This document shows positions 22,560 through 34,005 of a DNA stretch of 64,000 nucleotides, piece after piece. The first letter of the stretch is position 1, and each line of letters starts with the position of its first letter. The stretch is taken from contig NC_037669.1 of assembly GCF_003255815.1 (NCBI RefSeq), positions 132,990,047-133,054,046 on the forward strand, read 5' to 3'. The notes below the pieces were generated by a model. That model saw only the letters and a list, made by a program, of their open reading frames with translations, had not been told where the DNA came from and searched no databases. A program made the translations under genes and the position numbers. This DNA is from Theropithecus gelada (lineage: Eukaryota > Chordata > Mammalia > Primates > Cercopithecidae).

Positions 22560-22770
22560 ACGATATGCTAAACACATTTATTGAATACCTACCCTGTGCC
22601 AGGACTGACACAGGCACCGTCTTATCCTCATAGCAATACTAAGTAGTAGTATTCCTGTTCCAGAGATATTAAAGTGGCTTTCCAAAGTGACAGCAAGGGG
22701 ATGTGTACCGGGACATGTCTGATTCCAAAGCCTGTATTTATTCCACTACAACATGCTTCTTTACAGGAAC
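22560..22770 (+). repeat. Second MIR SINE in tandem
   Basis: CATTTATTGAATACCTACCC, TGTGCCAGGACTGACACAGG, GATATTAAAGTGGCTTTCCA and CTGATTCCAAAGCCTGTATT show another sense MIR directly behind the first. Confidence 0.85.
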
Positions 22771-23394
22771 TAGTTGTCATATTCATTTTACAGATAAGAA
22801 AATCAATACTTCAGAATGAGACATATAAGGGGCTATAAATGGGGTCATCCTTGCTAACAAAGAGAGCCTACCAGGGAGCTCCATCACATCTCGTTCTTCC
22901 TTCATCAGACTGTCATACAGTTGGAATATTCATGTATATTTAATTACATATACATGGTCATAGAGTAGCATATAGTGGCAATTTGCTGTCTCCCATAAAG
23001 TATGAGCTCAAATTGTCCAATGTGGACTAAAATTGAAGGCAGAATTAAAGTCTCCCAATTCCAAGTATCAACAAAGCCCATTTTAAAAAAGTGATATAGT
23101 TAGGTGAGGATGAGCAGATGGACTCCCACACTGCAGAGACATACATCACTAGAATATGGTAGCAACATATTTTTAAGCTCAGTGAGAAACTCATTATCTG
23201 TCCATCAAAAAAATAGGTTTGGTGCTGGTTCCTGAATTTACAACTGTGTTTCCTTACAGTATATAGGAAAGTTTGAGAGCCCAGGAAAGGTAAGAAGAAC
23301 AGTCCAAGGATGGAGAGCTTCAGAGGAGAGCCTTCTGGGTGGGCAAACCCCACCAGCCAATCACTGCTTCTGCTCACACCCTCCATGCCCAGCT
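22771..23394. other. Unassigned sequence, possibly some MIR-like core
   Basis: CATTTTACAGATAAGAAAAT near 22785 resembles a MIR core and could be a third fragment, but the rest is unrecognised. The 128-codon minus-strand frame (23045-23431) has no domain and overlaps MIR sequence, so it is not called. Confidence 0.4.
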
Positions 23395-23580
23395 CAATGT
23401 CTAAGAGCTCAGGCCCTGGGTCCAAATCCACTCTGCTACTTGACCACTGTGTTACCTTTAACAGGTTATCAAGCCTCTCCAGCAGTTTTCCTCATCTGTG
23501 AGATAGGCAGTAACCAACAGTGTCTGCCTCATTGATCTGCCATGAAGATTAAATATCATCCGTATAGATCGCTTCCCTGA
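23395..23580 (-). repeat. MIR SINE
   Basis: CAGGCCCTGGGTCCAAATCC, CTTGACCACTGTGTTACCTT, AGTTTTCCTCATCTGTGAGA and ATGAAGATTAAATATCATCC match the reverse MIR order. Confidence 0.9.
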
Positions 23581-23869
23581 AGTTTGGAGTTGGAGCACGG
23601 AATTACAAATGTCCACATACGCAGACCCCTCCCTTTTATGTTTCAGTGTCTTATTCATTTTTTTAATGAAATCAGGAAAACATACTGTCCTATATCTAAG
23701 TCTGAAACAGAAAAGGGAATTTATACTCATTGGCTTATGATAGCTCCATGCTCTGGAGGTCAGAGTATGCAAATCTTGTATTTCTATGTCTGGCAGCCCT
23801 AGTTACGAATGAGGCATTAGATCTCTGTTATCACTGTCACAAAACAAACAACATGTTACCAGCTTATCT
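23581..23869. other. Unassigned sequence
   Basis: No family recognised. Overlapping frames of 72 and 104 codons on opposite strands (23458-23802) cannot both be real and neither shows a domain. Confidence 0.4.
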
Positions 23870-24460
23870 TTTGATTGTCGCAGCTTGTTAGGCACAAGTC
23901 AGTGTAGGCGGTTATTCAGTCAGATTTGGAGGTTAATTTGATTGTCTCTTAAAAAATTTTTTTTGTACACCATGGATGCTAACATAATATTACTACAAGG
24001 GGTTTCCTGCACTCTACAGTAAAACAAGTCAGCCTGGAAGAATATGCAAATGTGACTGTTATGTTGTTCAGTTTTCAGGGCAATTAAATATTTGCTTTGA
24101 GCTTCTCATATTGCATTGCAAATTCCTATAAAACTTATTATTCATTTCTGCACCTAAAGCTTATTTAGCATCAAGTCTTTGCCATTATTTCCGTTTTATT
24201 GAAAATTGAGTTTTTAATTATGTGTCACAATCATATATAATGTGAATCTTTACTTGCAAAGTCTTTTTTCTGTTCATGTTAAATCAATTACCTTTGCCCC
24301 TTTGTTAGTTGGGCAGTGGGAGGCAGCAGTTCCAGATTTCCTCTATGAGAAGATGTCTGCAACTCATGATAACAGTGTTGGCTCTTCTATCTACCCCAGG
24401 AACAAAGACCTTTAATTAGATGGGCCAGTCTTGTCAGCCTCTGCTGGGCAGGATCAGGTC
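23870..24460. other. Candidate conserved non-coding element
   Basis: A single-copy AT-rich block with GAATATGCAAATGTGAC (octamer/POU-like ATGCAAAT), TTTTTAATTATGTGTC, and AGGAACAAAGACCTTTAATT followed by AGATGGGCC (SOX-like ACAAAG beside a TAATTA core). No repeat or reading frame interrupts it. The regulatory reading is inferred from motif texture alone. Confidence 0.3.
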
Positions 24461-24799
24461 TATATGAAGCCAATACAACTTCTTAAAAAAATAAAATATA
24501 ATAATAATTAGTTACTCAAACTGGCTGTTAGAAATTGTGTGGATCCCAAAAAGGTGTTTTTACAGTTGAATTTAGAAAAAAGAACCTAAATGTTGTTAGA
24601 ATGGTTGGTGTCTGTAAACATAGCTTTTGTCTTTGATGCCTTAATCTTTTGTTTAAAGGATTATTGTGAAAATCTCTAAATGACAGTAAATTAAAAATCA
24701 GGCAAAATTTGAGGAGCTGAACAAGCAGTGCCTGAGATGAAGGAAAAATGAAAAATTTGTGTAATATTCATTTGGGGAAATAAATGAGATGGTTAATCT
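24461..24799. other. Unassigned AT-rich sequence
   Basis: No gene or repeat family recognised, only an AAAATAAAATATAATAATAA-like A/T-rich patch near 24487. Confidence 0.45.
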
Positions 24800-25250
24800 G
24801 CAGACACCTCTTAGACTCTTGTCATCTTTCCTCAACAAGATCCTTCTGTCCATTTCTGGTTCCCATATACAAGCCTCCCATCACTCAATTCAAGTGTTCA
24901 AGTCCCATTTGAGTACTATCTTCCCCTCACATCTTCTTTTAATAAGCCTTAAAATTCTATTTTTCCTTCATATTTTTTCATGTCTTTTTTTATTTTTTAC
25001 ATTCCTAACTCAAGACCTCATTTCTTCTCACCTGGAATAGCAACACAGCCTTCTTACTGGTCTCCCTGGCTCTGATTGCTCTCCATTCAGTGGAGCCTCC
25101 ACATCACAGCCTCATTCACCTTCATGCAAGCCTAATTTGATCATGTTACTTCTCTGATCAGATCCCTTCAAAAGAAAAGTTAAACTCCATGACCACAGTT
25201 CTTTGGTCAGCTCCAATTTACTTTTCCAGGTATATCTCCCATTAGTTTCC
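24800..25250 (+). repeat. L2 LINE fragment
   Basis: The second half is clear: AACACAGCCTTCTTACTGGT, CTCCCTGGCTCTGATTGCTC and TTTGATCATGTTACTTCTCT match the L2 3' region. The first half (24800-25030) is pyrimidine-rich and L2-like but weaker. Confidence 0.65.
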
Positions 25251-25254
25251 ATAT

Positions 25255-25385
25255 ATTCTCCAAATATATGGAATTCTATATTCTATATTTAAAAATTCTA
25301 TTCTATTCTATAAAATTCTATTCTATAAAATACCTATTCTATATTTAAAATACTTAAAATATTTAAAAATAAACAATTCTAATGT
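25255..25385. repeat. AT-rich degenerate (TTCTA)n-type repeat
   Basis: Repeated TTCTATTCTA and ATTCTATAAAATTCTA motifs alternate with ATATTTAAAA. This looks like a decayed pentamer-based satellite between two L2 fragments of opposite orientation. Confidence 0.75.
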
Positions 25386-25414
25386 TCCTTAGATACAGCA
25401 CTGAAATTGCTTCA

Positions 25415-25730
25415 GCCCTGAATCCAGATTGTCCATACAGTCAGATCATACAGGGTCTTTACATGCCATAGAAAGAACCTTGGAATTCATTCTTTAGGCT
25501 ACAGGGAACCAATGAAGAGTATTATGCATTGGAATTATAAATCAGAGTTGTATTTCACATAGATGATGCTGTGGCAGTGGAGAGACTGAATTGGATGGGA
25601 GCAGAGACTAGTAGGAGGATGTACTGAGCAGTTCTTGGATTTTCCTGAGAGATAAGACTGTAAGAGTACATTTGGAGGGACTATGATGAGATCAATTCTA
25701 AGTGTGTTGAATGTGAGGTTCTGGGGACTA
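25415..25730 (-). repeat. L2 LINE fragment
   Basis: CAGATCATACAGGGTCTTTA, CAGGGAACCAATGAAGAGTA and GATGCTGTGGCAGTGGAGAG, then ACTAGTAGGAGGATG, match the reverse L2 order (CAGATCATGTAGGGCCTTGT, GGGAGCCATTGGAGGG, GAGACCAGTTAGGAGGC). Confidence 0.75.
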
Positions 25731-25879
25731 GGGTGAGACAGGCAAGGTGCCTGAGGGTGCAAAACTTAAGGAGACACTTACTCTGAGGTGCCCACTCAGC
25801 ACTTGAATGACCCAAAGCATACGTACTTCCTTAAATTCTTCACCCTAGGCACCTAGCTTGCCTTACCGCTAAGTTCCTA

Positions 25880-26315
25880 TGATACATTTTGTAGAGATAT
25901 CACCTTGACAGCCACGGAGGCACACTGCCCAGCTCTCCCTTCAAGAAAGAACTTGCTATTCAGCTGTAAGAAGTGCAGTTAGCTGACAACATCCAGCTAC
26001 AGGACCTTCAGGATCTTCCTTGACTTTTAAGCCACAGTCATGCTCTTTCAGAGAACCCCTAGCCAGCGATTGAGCATAGCAGGGGTACTAGGCCTGGTCA
26101 TTTCTGCCCACTGTGAGACTCCTTTAATGGGCACTCTTCCCTCCAGAGGTTGCCATTGGGTTGGGTGAGATTTTGTGAGATCTGCATTGTGTGGTCAGAA
26201 GGCTCTCCCTGCCCAATTTTGCTTCCTTCCCCATTTGTCTTTACTCTCAAATAAACCACTTGCACTACTAATTCTGTCTCAGAATCTCTTCCCAGAGAAC
26301 CTAAATGACACAGCC
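25880..26315 (+). repeat. Probable ERVL-type LTR, family uncertain
   Basis: The 3' end TCAAATAAACCACTTGCACT, ACTAATTCTGTCTCAGAATC, TCTTCCCAGAGAACCTAAAT then GACACA has the polyadenylation-signal-plus-terminus layout I associate with old ERVL LTRs such as the LTR16/LTR33 types. The 5' border is not visible. I see no gene in 25731-25879. Confidence 0.5.
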
Positions 26316-26384
26316 AGTGAACAACTAGTTATACCAGTCTGGACCTGGAACTAGAGATGAAATAAGCTGAAGTGATTTTTTTGT

Positions 26385-26625
26385 GTGTGTGTAGCTAGAA
26401 GGTTGGGCTCTAGAATCTGGGTTCAAATCCCACTCCTCCATTTCTGACCTTATACAAACTTAGACAAGTTACATAAACTTCTCAGTACCTCAGTTTCTTC
26501 ACCAGTAGAATGTGGATATTAATAGTAAATGAGGACTATATAAGATAATGCATTTAAAGTATTTAGTGTAGTGCCTGGCCCATAGCTGGCCCATAGTAAA
26601 TGCTCAATAAATAGAAATTAAAATT
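26385..26625 (-). repeat. MIR SINE
   Basis: TCTGGGTTCAAATCCCACTC, CTCAGTACCTCAGTTTCTTC, AGATAATGCATTTAAAGTAT, GTGTAGTGCCTGGCCCATAG and AAATGCTCAATAAATAGAAA give a full reverse MIR with a small duplication of CTGGCCCATAG. Confidence 0.95.
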
Positions 26626-29600
26626 ATTATGTAGACTTTGAAATTTTGTTTACAGAGGTTGTTTGGTATAACAAAATAGGATAAATGTTTACTTAATCAA
26701 ATTATTTTCCACAGACTATAATAAGGTTAGTGAATACTAATTTTGAAAAATGTAAAGCCCAACTCTATAATTTTTTTAATTTTATTTCCTCTTACTTCTA
26801 ATATAGCTCCTCTCTCCACACACTGTCATTGCCTTCTCGTCTCCTGCCATGATTTACTTCTCCTTTCTGTTCCATCTACCCCAAATTCTCCTATTCCTCT
26901 CCTTTATATCAATTTTTGCTAATAACCTCCTCCCCTGCTTGGTTGAGAACTCATCTTCCCCAGAGAATTTTTCTTGATCAGCATGCCCTCCCCACTCTAA
27001 CTGTGATTGTTCTTCTCTATTGGCAAATGCTCCCAATAATTTTGTCCTTTTGAAACTAAGTGGTACAAAAAACAAACAAACAAAAAAAAGCCAATGCAAT
27101 TCTCAAACCATATTGAAGGTGTCATGCCTCCATAAATAACAGTTAATAATGAAATAGTAGGAATGGTATCTTTAAACAGGAGCTTCCCTACTTGACACCT
27201 CCTTTTGTCCCAAAGCTAGAAGCCAGCTTGGCGATGTGATGCTTAATAAATGCTTACTAAAAGGAAGAATGTTTTCAGCTTTGGATGCGTGGTCAGCCTA
27301 CAAATTATATTTGTATGTCTTCATTCTATATATGAGCCTTAAAAATAAAATGTTTGTTAGGACAGTCTCAGTCACATAATGGGGAAACTATTGTATGGGG
27401 GAAGTGTTTTACAATCATTTTAGGTATTTGGGGGTAATATAAATTTGTTTCATAAAATAAAGGCCTGGTCTACAATATGTCTAAAGCCAGTAGGAGGTCA
27501 TACTTAGAGACAGATGGCAAATGCAGCATTCTTTCCTTTCACTTTTTAGTACATATGATATTCACTACAAAATGGCACAGAGTGTTTTCCTGTTACCACA
27601 CAGTACTACATAAGCTTTGAAAAACAAAACCTCTTTTTACACCTATGAAACTTTAAACAAAATAACTGACTTCAAAAGTAAAGTGAGAGTATTTTGTAAT
27701 GTGATTGAAGGCAAGGAATATTTTTACATAACTTACTATTTCTATATACGTATTTATGCATATTGCAATACACATGAAAAAAGGTACTGCTAAATCTTCA
27801 GCCATCCTATTCATTCAATTTAAAATCTTCATTAAGATATTTACATTCAAGGCAAGATTCCTACACTGAATAGGACACAATCTTAGGTTCATTTATAACA
27901 CTGGAAATGAATAGGACCTAAAATAGGAATCAGTTACACACAGAACAATCTATGAGTATAACATCAATAGCCCACACAGATTTTTAATGGCTCCTAATAT
28001 AATATGCTGTTTCAAGGAGCCATTTCTACCCACTGAAATGCATTTTTACTGTACTATTATACTTTAATTATAAATTGAACATGGTTGATAAAATCAGCAT
28101 TTAGAGTTCTGTAAATTTTTAAAAATATACATAATCCTCTATAAGTACACAGCTCTATATGTGATAAAATATTAGATCTCGGATGCTAAAAAGTAAAAGC
28201 AGCTTTCACACTGACTTTAATAATATTCAATTTTATTGTTACAACTTAGTAAATTATTTTACTAAAGTTTACAATTGTCCACAATGCGAAGTAAATCAAA
28301 AGCAATTGCTGCTTTTATAATCATTATCATGAAGCAAAAATAATAGCCAATATAAAATAATTAACCTATTTACTACCTCATCTTAAATATATTAAGAAAC
28401 TACAAGATGGCATTAATACTATCCTAATCTGCTCCACTTAAGTTAATATTTAAGATGCTTCCATTTTCAAGTATCACTACTCACTGAACATTTAGAAAAC
28501 CTACTTGTGAAAATCTATTTAATTTCTTAGAAAACTACTAGTTCAAAGAAAACCTACTTAGTGCATGCTATTTGACTTGCTACCTCATTTTCTCATCTTT
28601 ACAACAATTAGTTAATATTGATCTCAAAAAGCAAGAGCATAATGCAAAGTGAAAGAATTATGATAATCTGAAGGCAAGAAAACAAGTTTCTATTACAAAA
28701 GTAAGCAATACTCAAGATCAGTTGTTTTTAAGCAAATAGCACATTATAGTCATAATTAGCTCACCATCAGTTAGAAATATACATACACATTTTTCAGAAT
28801 AAGTCTTTTAAATATAGTGTTGCAAGTATCTTTCTAGCTTAAGAGTTTGAAATAGCAATTAAGTACGAACCTTAAATCATTCATCTTTACAACTAGAAGA
28901 GCAAGTCCCAAGGATGTAAATCTCACCCAATGAGACAAGGGATGCTGACTATATTATTAATTGCTAAGTAATCTCTTAATTTTAGAATCTAGCACCCAAC
29001 ACTAGCAAATAAATAATATGATTTATGAGCCTGCACTCTCACGCTGCTTCACTCGAGTTCAATAAACACATGCAGATCCTAAATGTACAGTGTGAATGTG
29101 ATTCCTACAAGACAGAAAACATAGCAGGATTTGGCTATAGCAAATCTACCCCATCTACTTATTATTCAAGCACTAGTATTTAGAATACCTAAAATGCCTG
29201 CTGAACACTGCGGATCAACGTTCCCCTGGGGTTACTCCAAAGCAGAACCACATCTTTTCCCCTCAGTGCTTACTGAGTTTTAAGAAGGCAGGTAACATGG
29301 GGTAGAAATTCTCATGCAGCAGCAATACAACTCTTCTCTCCCAGTTTTCAAAAATCAACACCTCCTCCCCATACACATGCACACACACACACACACAAGA
29401 AAGGAGGGCTTTTTAAATAAGTGTTTAAAACATACCATTTGCATGGGTTTGAAAATTTTATTTTTCTTCTACTTGCTGTTGTTAAGATGTTTACAGATCT
29501 GATTAGAAAATCTGGATGTTCATATAAAGTGTTGCTTTCAATGAGATTCCTTTAGTGAAATCTGTCTGCACAGACACATGAATACATAAATAATACATAT

Positions 29601-29699
29601 TTGTGCACACATGCCTACATTAACAAGGACACATGCACACACACCTAGACCAACAATTAAGCCCACACTGTTCTATAAGCTCTTTTTGACATTTTTTGC
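26626..29699. other. Unassigned AT-rich sequence, nearly repeat-free
   Basis: About 3 kb with no Alu, L1, L2, MIR or LTR signature that I recognise. It holds a (CAAA)-type patch near 27068 and a short CA run at 29380-29397. Frames are under 82 codons and featureless. The absence of repeats over this distance is itself notable in this window. Confidence 0.45.
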
Positions 29700-30639
29700 A
29701 TGCATTTTAATTCAAATGACAGATTTTTAAAAAATAATAAGCAGCTGCATATAACGCACATCAAAGTGGCACGTTTAGAAAAGCAAATACATTACCAGAC
29801 GCATTTTGAAGTTTCTGGAACACCCGCAGGTGAAAGGAGACTGGATCGGATGCTGGCACACTGTATTCCTCAGAATTACAGAGCTCAATGTGACTGTGGG
29901 GGAATGTGAGGCGAGTGTGAGGCTGGAAACCTTTGAGTTGAGCTCACTCTAGGCATCAGAAAGCCTCAAAGAGGGGAAAGAAAAAGGCAGCCCACAGACA
30001 GCCAGATGAGAAACTTCTGGCACCTCTCCAGCTCAGGAATGAATTCTCTGTAATTTGGAGACGTATAGTGATGGAAACGAAGAGAAACTTGGATTTACGG
30101 GTGAATTTGCTCAGCCATGCAGAAATAGGCAGGTAACAGCCTCTCAGCTCATTTTAAAACAGTCATTCAGAAACAAGACTGAATCAAAAAATTAAGAGGC
30201 ATCCTGCTTTTGAAAAAATGGAAAGGCTACTCCAGCCAGCTTCCCTAGATACCTTTACAAACTTCAAATGGATCATTCCATCAGCTATTTGTTGCACATT
30301 TTATTAATCCCAGTGCAGAGGTAAACTGGAAAATCTAATTCCTTTTACGTAGAAAACTAGATTTATTGCTTCTTTTTATAATGCACTTTAGACATATAAA
30401 TACATAGATTTACTTCCAGAGTTCTCGTTTCTCGTGTAAAGCCACTACTGTTTGGTCCAGATAAAATGCTAAAAGGCTTGTTCACAGCTTTTCAAGGAAG
30501 TAGAGAAAAAATGTTTAATACTCAGAAGCTGAGCTGAGTACTGATATTTAAATGTACAGTTTGAAGCAAAGACAGTATAAAGGAAGAGCCCAGAGCCGTT
30601 AAGTGGCAGCTAAGAGGTACAATTATATACAAGCATTGA
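29700..30639. other. Single-copy sequence, possible conserved non-coding DNA
   Basis: No repeat signature. It is moderately GC-balanced, with several ordered-looking blocks (for example TTTACGGGTGAATTTGCTCA near 30097 and TTGTTGCACATTTTATTAAT near 30289) and no convincing open frame. I cannot name a function. Confidence 0.35.
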
Positions 30640-31230
30640 GGAGGCAGGTGGCTTAAGTCTATAAATTTATACATAATTAAGGATAGGAAGAAAAGAGATT
30701 TGGCAAATTAAGTGCTTAGAGACAATAGCTATGATTTTGTTTAGGTTTACAAATAGGCTAATAATTTCTGAGGAGCACACGTGGACGTCACCTTGTCTGA
30801 AGAACTCCTAAACCTCACAAATAGAGAGCGAGGTCGAAGGCATTGCACACTGGCAATCTATATTCAAATGTAATGAGGAGGACGATATTACCATGAAGAA
30901 TTGTCATACTACATTGTGCCTGTGTGGCTTAACTATTCATCCAACCTTGCAAATGGCCATTTGCCTGGACTCAATAGCAAACGTGCTATTGATGGGAAGG
31001 AGTAGGTGGGAGGCTGATTTTATTTGTTTTACCAGGGACACTCCTTTGGGAGGTTCGGGGATAAAATGCCTGGGCTGAGCATGGGAGTCATTTTGTTCAA
31101 GGCCACACTCGGCAATAGTAAATTTGAAGTGGAGTTAATGATGACCAATTAAGCTATTTATTATTTTAACTCTCGAGGTCAAGGGCAGAACAGTATTTAT
31201 GTTTATTGATAAAGAGTCAATGGTCAGACT
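30640..31230. other. Candidate enhancer-like non-coding element with palindromes
   Basis: A repeat-free block whose texture is unlike the surrounding AT-rich DNA. It includes CACACGTGGACGTCACC (E-box next to a CRE-like ACGTCA), CTATATTCAAATGTAATG, the 16-bp perfect palindrome GCAAATGGCCATTTGC (30949-30964), an inverted repeat TCAATAGC...GCTATTGA (30971-30992), and ATGACCAATTAAGC with TAATGATG nearby. Dense clustered motifs without an open frame suggest a regulatory element. The evidence is compositional only. Confidence 0.35.
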
Positions 31231-32705
31231 GCTGCAGAAGGCCAGACTCACCTTTAAGCAAACTCGATTAACACGTATTGACCAAGGCACCGCCAGTCCC
31301 CCTCACATTCCAGTGCTCAGGCCTGTCTGCTCAGATTCTGTTCTTATCTCTCCACTGCCATTTGCTTCATCCGTTGGTTCAACAAATATCCACTGAATTA
31401 CACATCAGATGCTGTGGAGAACACAATGACCCTTAAGATGAGAACTCCCTCAAGGGTTTACCATTGTCAAATAGTACCACAAGGCACTCAGCAGGGGATG
31501 GACACATCAGAATTACTTACAAAACTTGTGCTCACTGCCATCTCTTGCACTGTGGATTACACTTGGTAGCATGAGGCAAGCAGAGTTTACACGTGTTTTG
31601 AAACTCTCTCCAGGAGATTCTGATGAAGTCCGCCCTCTCACCCATAAAAACAGCTGCCATTCAAGACCGCTGTTACAGAGCCTGGGAGTCATTCAAGGAG
31701 GAAGGCATCCCATCCACCACTACCTCCAGACTCAAGCAACACAGATGCTGGAGCTGACCTGCACTTTTGTGCTCTTGTGGATCCCTCTACCGCAGGAAGG
31801 TCTGGACTTCCTCAGTTCACCCATAGCCTGAGTGCACAAGGCTGAAAATGGATTTGGAAGCCAAAGCTGAAGGCAAAAAAAAAACCCAAATCTTTTGGTT
31901 CATTCGTATAACCTCTCTGGGCCTCTGTTTTGTTTTGTTTGATTTTAATCTGTAGAATGAGAAGGCAGGGCAGGCTTTGAGTCTATGTATCCTCTGCCAT
32001 AATATAAGAGGGAGCTAGTTCTGTGGCATCCTGGCTCTATGCAAGGGCACGCCTGAGACAAGAACTCAGAATTTCTGACGTAAAGGCACCCAGGCAGTAA
32101 GTCAAATCTGGTCCCTTCTGCCTAAGGAGTGAGAGTCCCAGCATTCTTCTACCCTTCTTCATGGGAGGACCACTGAGGAATTCGCATGAGAAAGCACATT
32201 ATCTGCCAATTCCCTTCATCCTTTGCTTCAGCGTCTGCCTCAGCTCCAGACCCGAAGGACCTCCTAGTGAGTGGCAGATCCTGTTGTCTTCAAGCAAGGG
32301 GCCACATGCTACCAGAAGCCAGGTTACTGCCCAGCTCAACTGCAACAGATCCTCTTCAAATGAGTGTAAGAACCTGAGGAGGGGGTTCGGTGCTCACAAG
32401 AATAGCACCCCCCACCACCGGCTCTATTCCTAAATCTCTGGTGGTGGTAGAGTGTCCCATGTCTCTCCTCAGAAACATAAGAGAAGAATATGGCCACAGC
32501 ACCCTCCACAGCTGATCTGCCTGCCCCCTGCCCAAACCGTCAGCACCAACTGATCTACGTCCTGCAAGCCCACCCATAGTAAAAGTAAGAAAAGCTCAGA
32601 ATAGCTCAGAGCACGGGGCTCACTCTGCTTCCCCCACGCCACCTGACTGCCCTGCACTCAGCACCACCTTCACTCACTCAAGAAGAGTCTCACCTTCACA
32701 GGTAC
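31231..32705. other. Unassigned sequence
   Basis: CGTATAACCTCTCTGGGCCT at 31895-31985 resembles a reverse MIR remnant, and TCTCCAGGAGATTCTGATGA near 31608 resembles a piece of a MER5 element. Otherwise nothing is recognised. Frames of 90-101 codons (31526-31831, 32161-32433) have no domain. Confidence 0.4.
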
Positions 32706-33330
32706 TGTCTTAGTCTATTTTGTGCTGGTATAACAAAACACCTGAGACTGGATAATTTATAATGAACAGACATTTATGAGCTCATGGTTCAAAGGCTCAG
32801 AAGTCCAAGATAAAGCGGCAGACAACTGGTGAGGGTCTTCTTTCTGATCATAACATGGTGGAAGGATGAAGAGCAAGAGACAGTGAGAGAGAAATAACTG
32901 AACTCACTCTTTTATGACCGTACTCTGGTGATAACAGCATTAATCCATTCATGAGGGCAGAGCCTTCACGGGCTAATCATCTCGTGCTAGGCCCCACCTT
33001 CCAATGCTGTTGCATTGGGGATTAGGTTTCCAACACATGCTTTTCGGGGAACACATTCAAACCACAGTATTTCACCCCTAGTCCCCCAAATTTATGTTCC
33101 TCTCACAGTGAAAAATATATTCATCCCATCCCAAACGCCCCAAAGTCTTAACTCATTTCAGCACCAGTCTCATCTAAAGTCCAGAGACTCATCTAAATCA
33201 AAAACAGGTGAGACTCAAGGCACAACACATCATGAGGCAAATTATTTCCAGCCATGAGCCTATGAAATCAAACAAGTTCTCTACTTCCAAACTACAATGG
33301 TGGGACAAGCAGAGGATAGATATTTCCATT
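32706..33330 (-). mobile_element. MaLR (MST/MLT1-type) LTR plus start of its internal region
   Basis: In reverse: TGTCTTAGTCTATTTTGTGC, ACACCTGAGACTGGATAATT, CATAACATGGTGGAAGGATG, AGCATTAATCCATTCATGAG, TTGGGGATTAGGTTTCCAAC and TTCAAACCACAG close the LTR near 33068. After it the MaLR internal sequence follows (TTCATCCCATCCCAAACGCC, CCAAAGTCTTAACTCATTTC, ATCAAACAAGTTCTCTACTT, ACAATGGTGGGACAAGCAGA). The element is truncated, with no second LTR. No coding capacity remains. Confidence 0.9.
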
Positions 33331-33397
33331 CCCATTTTATGAAGACAAAGCTCATCTGACCAAATAAATGTAATGCAAACCATTTAGTAACTTTACT

Positions 33398-33414
33398 AAA
33401 AAAAAAAAAAAAAA
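33398..33414. repeat. Poly-A tract, 17 bases
   Basis: A pure A17 run shortly after the MaLR internal fragment. No SINE or LINE body precedes it. Confidence 0.9.
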
Positions 33415-33514
33415 TGTGTTTTTCAATCTCCTCTAGTTCTCCATTAAGAACAAGCAGAAAATCTTGACTTTGAAACACTAAGAGATAAATGTTCAAAGGT
33501 GATAGCACCATCAA

Positions 33515-33720
33515 AATTATTAGAGACAGATAGGTCCAAGTTGAAAGACAGCATTCTCTATTTAGTAGACATGTGTCTTTGGGTAAACCATTTAAATTCT
33601 CTCATACTGTTTCATGTTCTGGAAAAGAAAAAAAAAAAAACCCTATCTTATGAAGTTCCTTTGAGAGTTAAAAGTCTGAGAAGTACTTGGCACATCATAA
33701 GTCGCTAAAGAAATAGTAAC
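33515..33720 (-). repeat. MIR SINE with internal A run
   Basis: GTCTTTGGGTAAACCATTTA, AATTCTCTCATACTGTTTCA, GAGTTAAAAGTCTGAGAAGT and ACTTGGCACATCATAAGTCG follow the reverse MIR order. An A run of about 13 replaces the usual TGTAAAATGGGGATAA section. Confidence 0.75.
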
Positions 33721-33754
33721 TCCTAATAACCAAAAGTTCTAATTACCTTTGATA

Positions 33755-34005
33755 TACCCAATAGCCTGAGAGCTCTATGAGGGCAAGGACTATGTCTTAG
33801 CCTCCTTCATATCTCATCCTTCATATCCAGAACATCAAGGGCCTCCACATCCATTCCAAAAATGTTTACTGCCTACCTACTTTCACTAACACATTCTGAG
33901 TCCTGTGCCAGAGATATGGCAGCAAACAAACAGGTGTAGCTCCTGTCCTCGGGTGGTTCACAGCCTATTGAAGAGATCAGTGTTAAGTAGTGCCATAAAT
34001 GACCA
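33755..34005. repeat. Two L2 3' end fragments, plus then minus
   Basis: 33755-33840 (plus) has GAGAGCTCTATGAGGGCAAG, GACTATGTCTTAGCC, an L2 3' end. 33850-34005 (minus) has AAAATGTTTACTGCCTACCT, ATGGCAGCAAACAAACAGGT and GGTTCACAGCCTATTGAAGA, an L2 end in the other orientation. Confidence 0.6.

Noticed and set aside
23045..23431. 128-codon minus-strand frame, and the 124-codon frame at 9068-9442
   Set aside because: No domain, no exon context, no promoter. The first overlaps MIR sequence.
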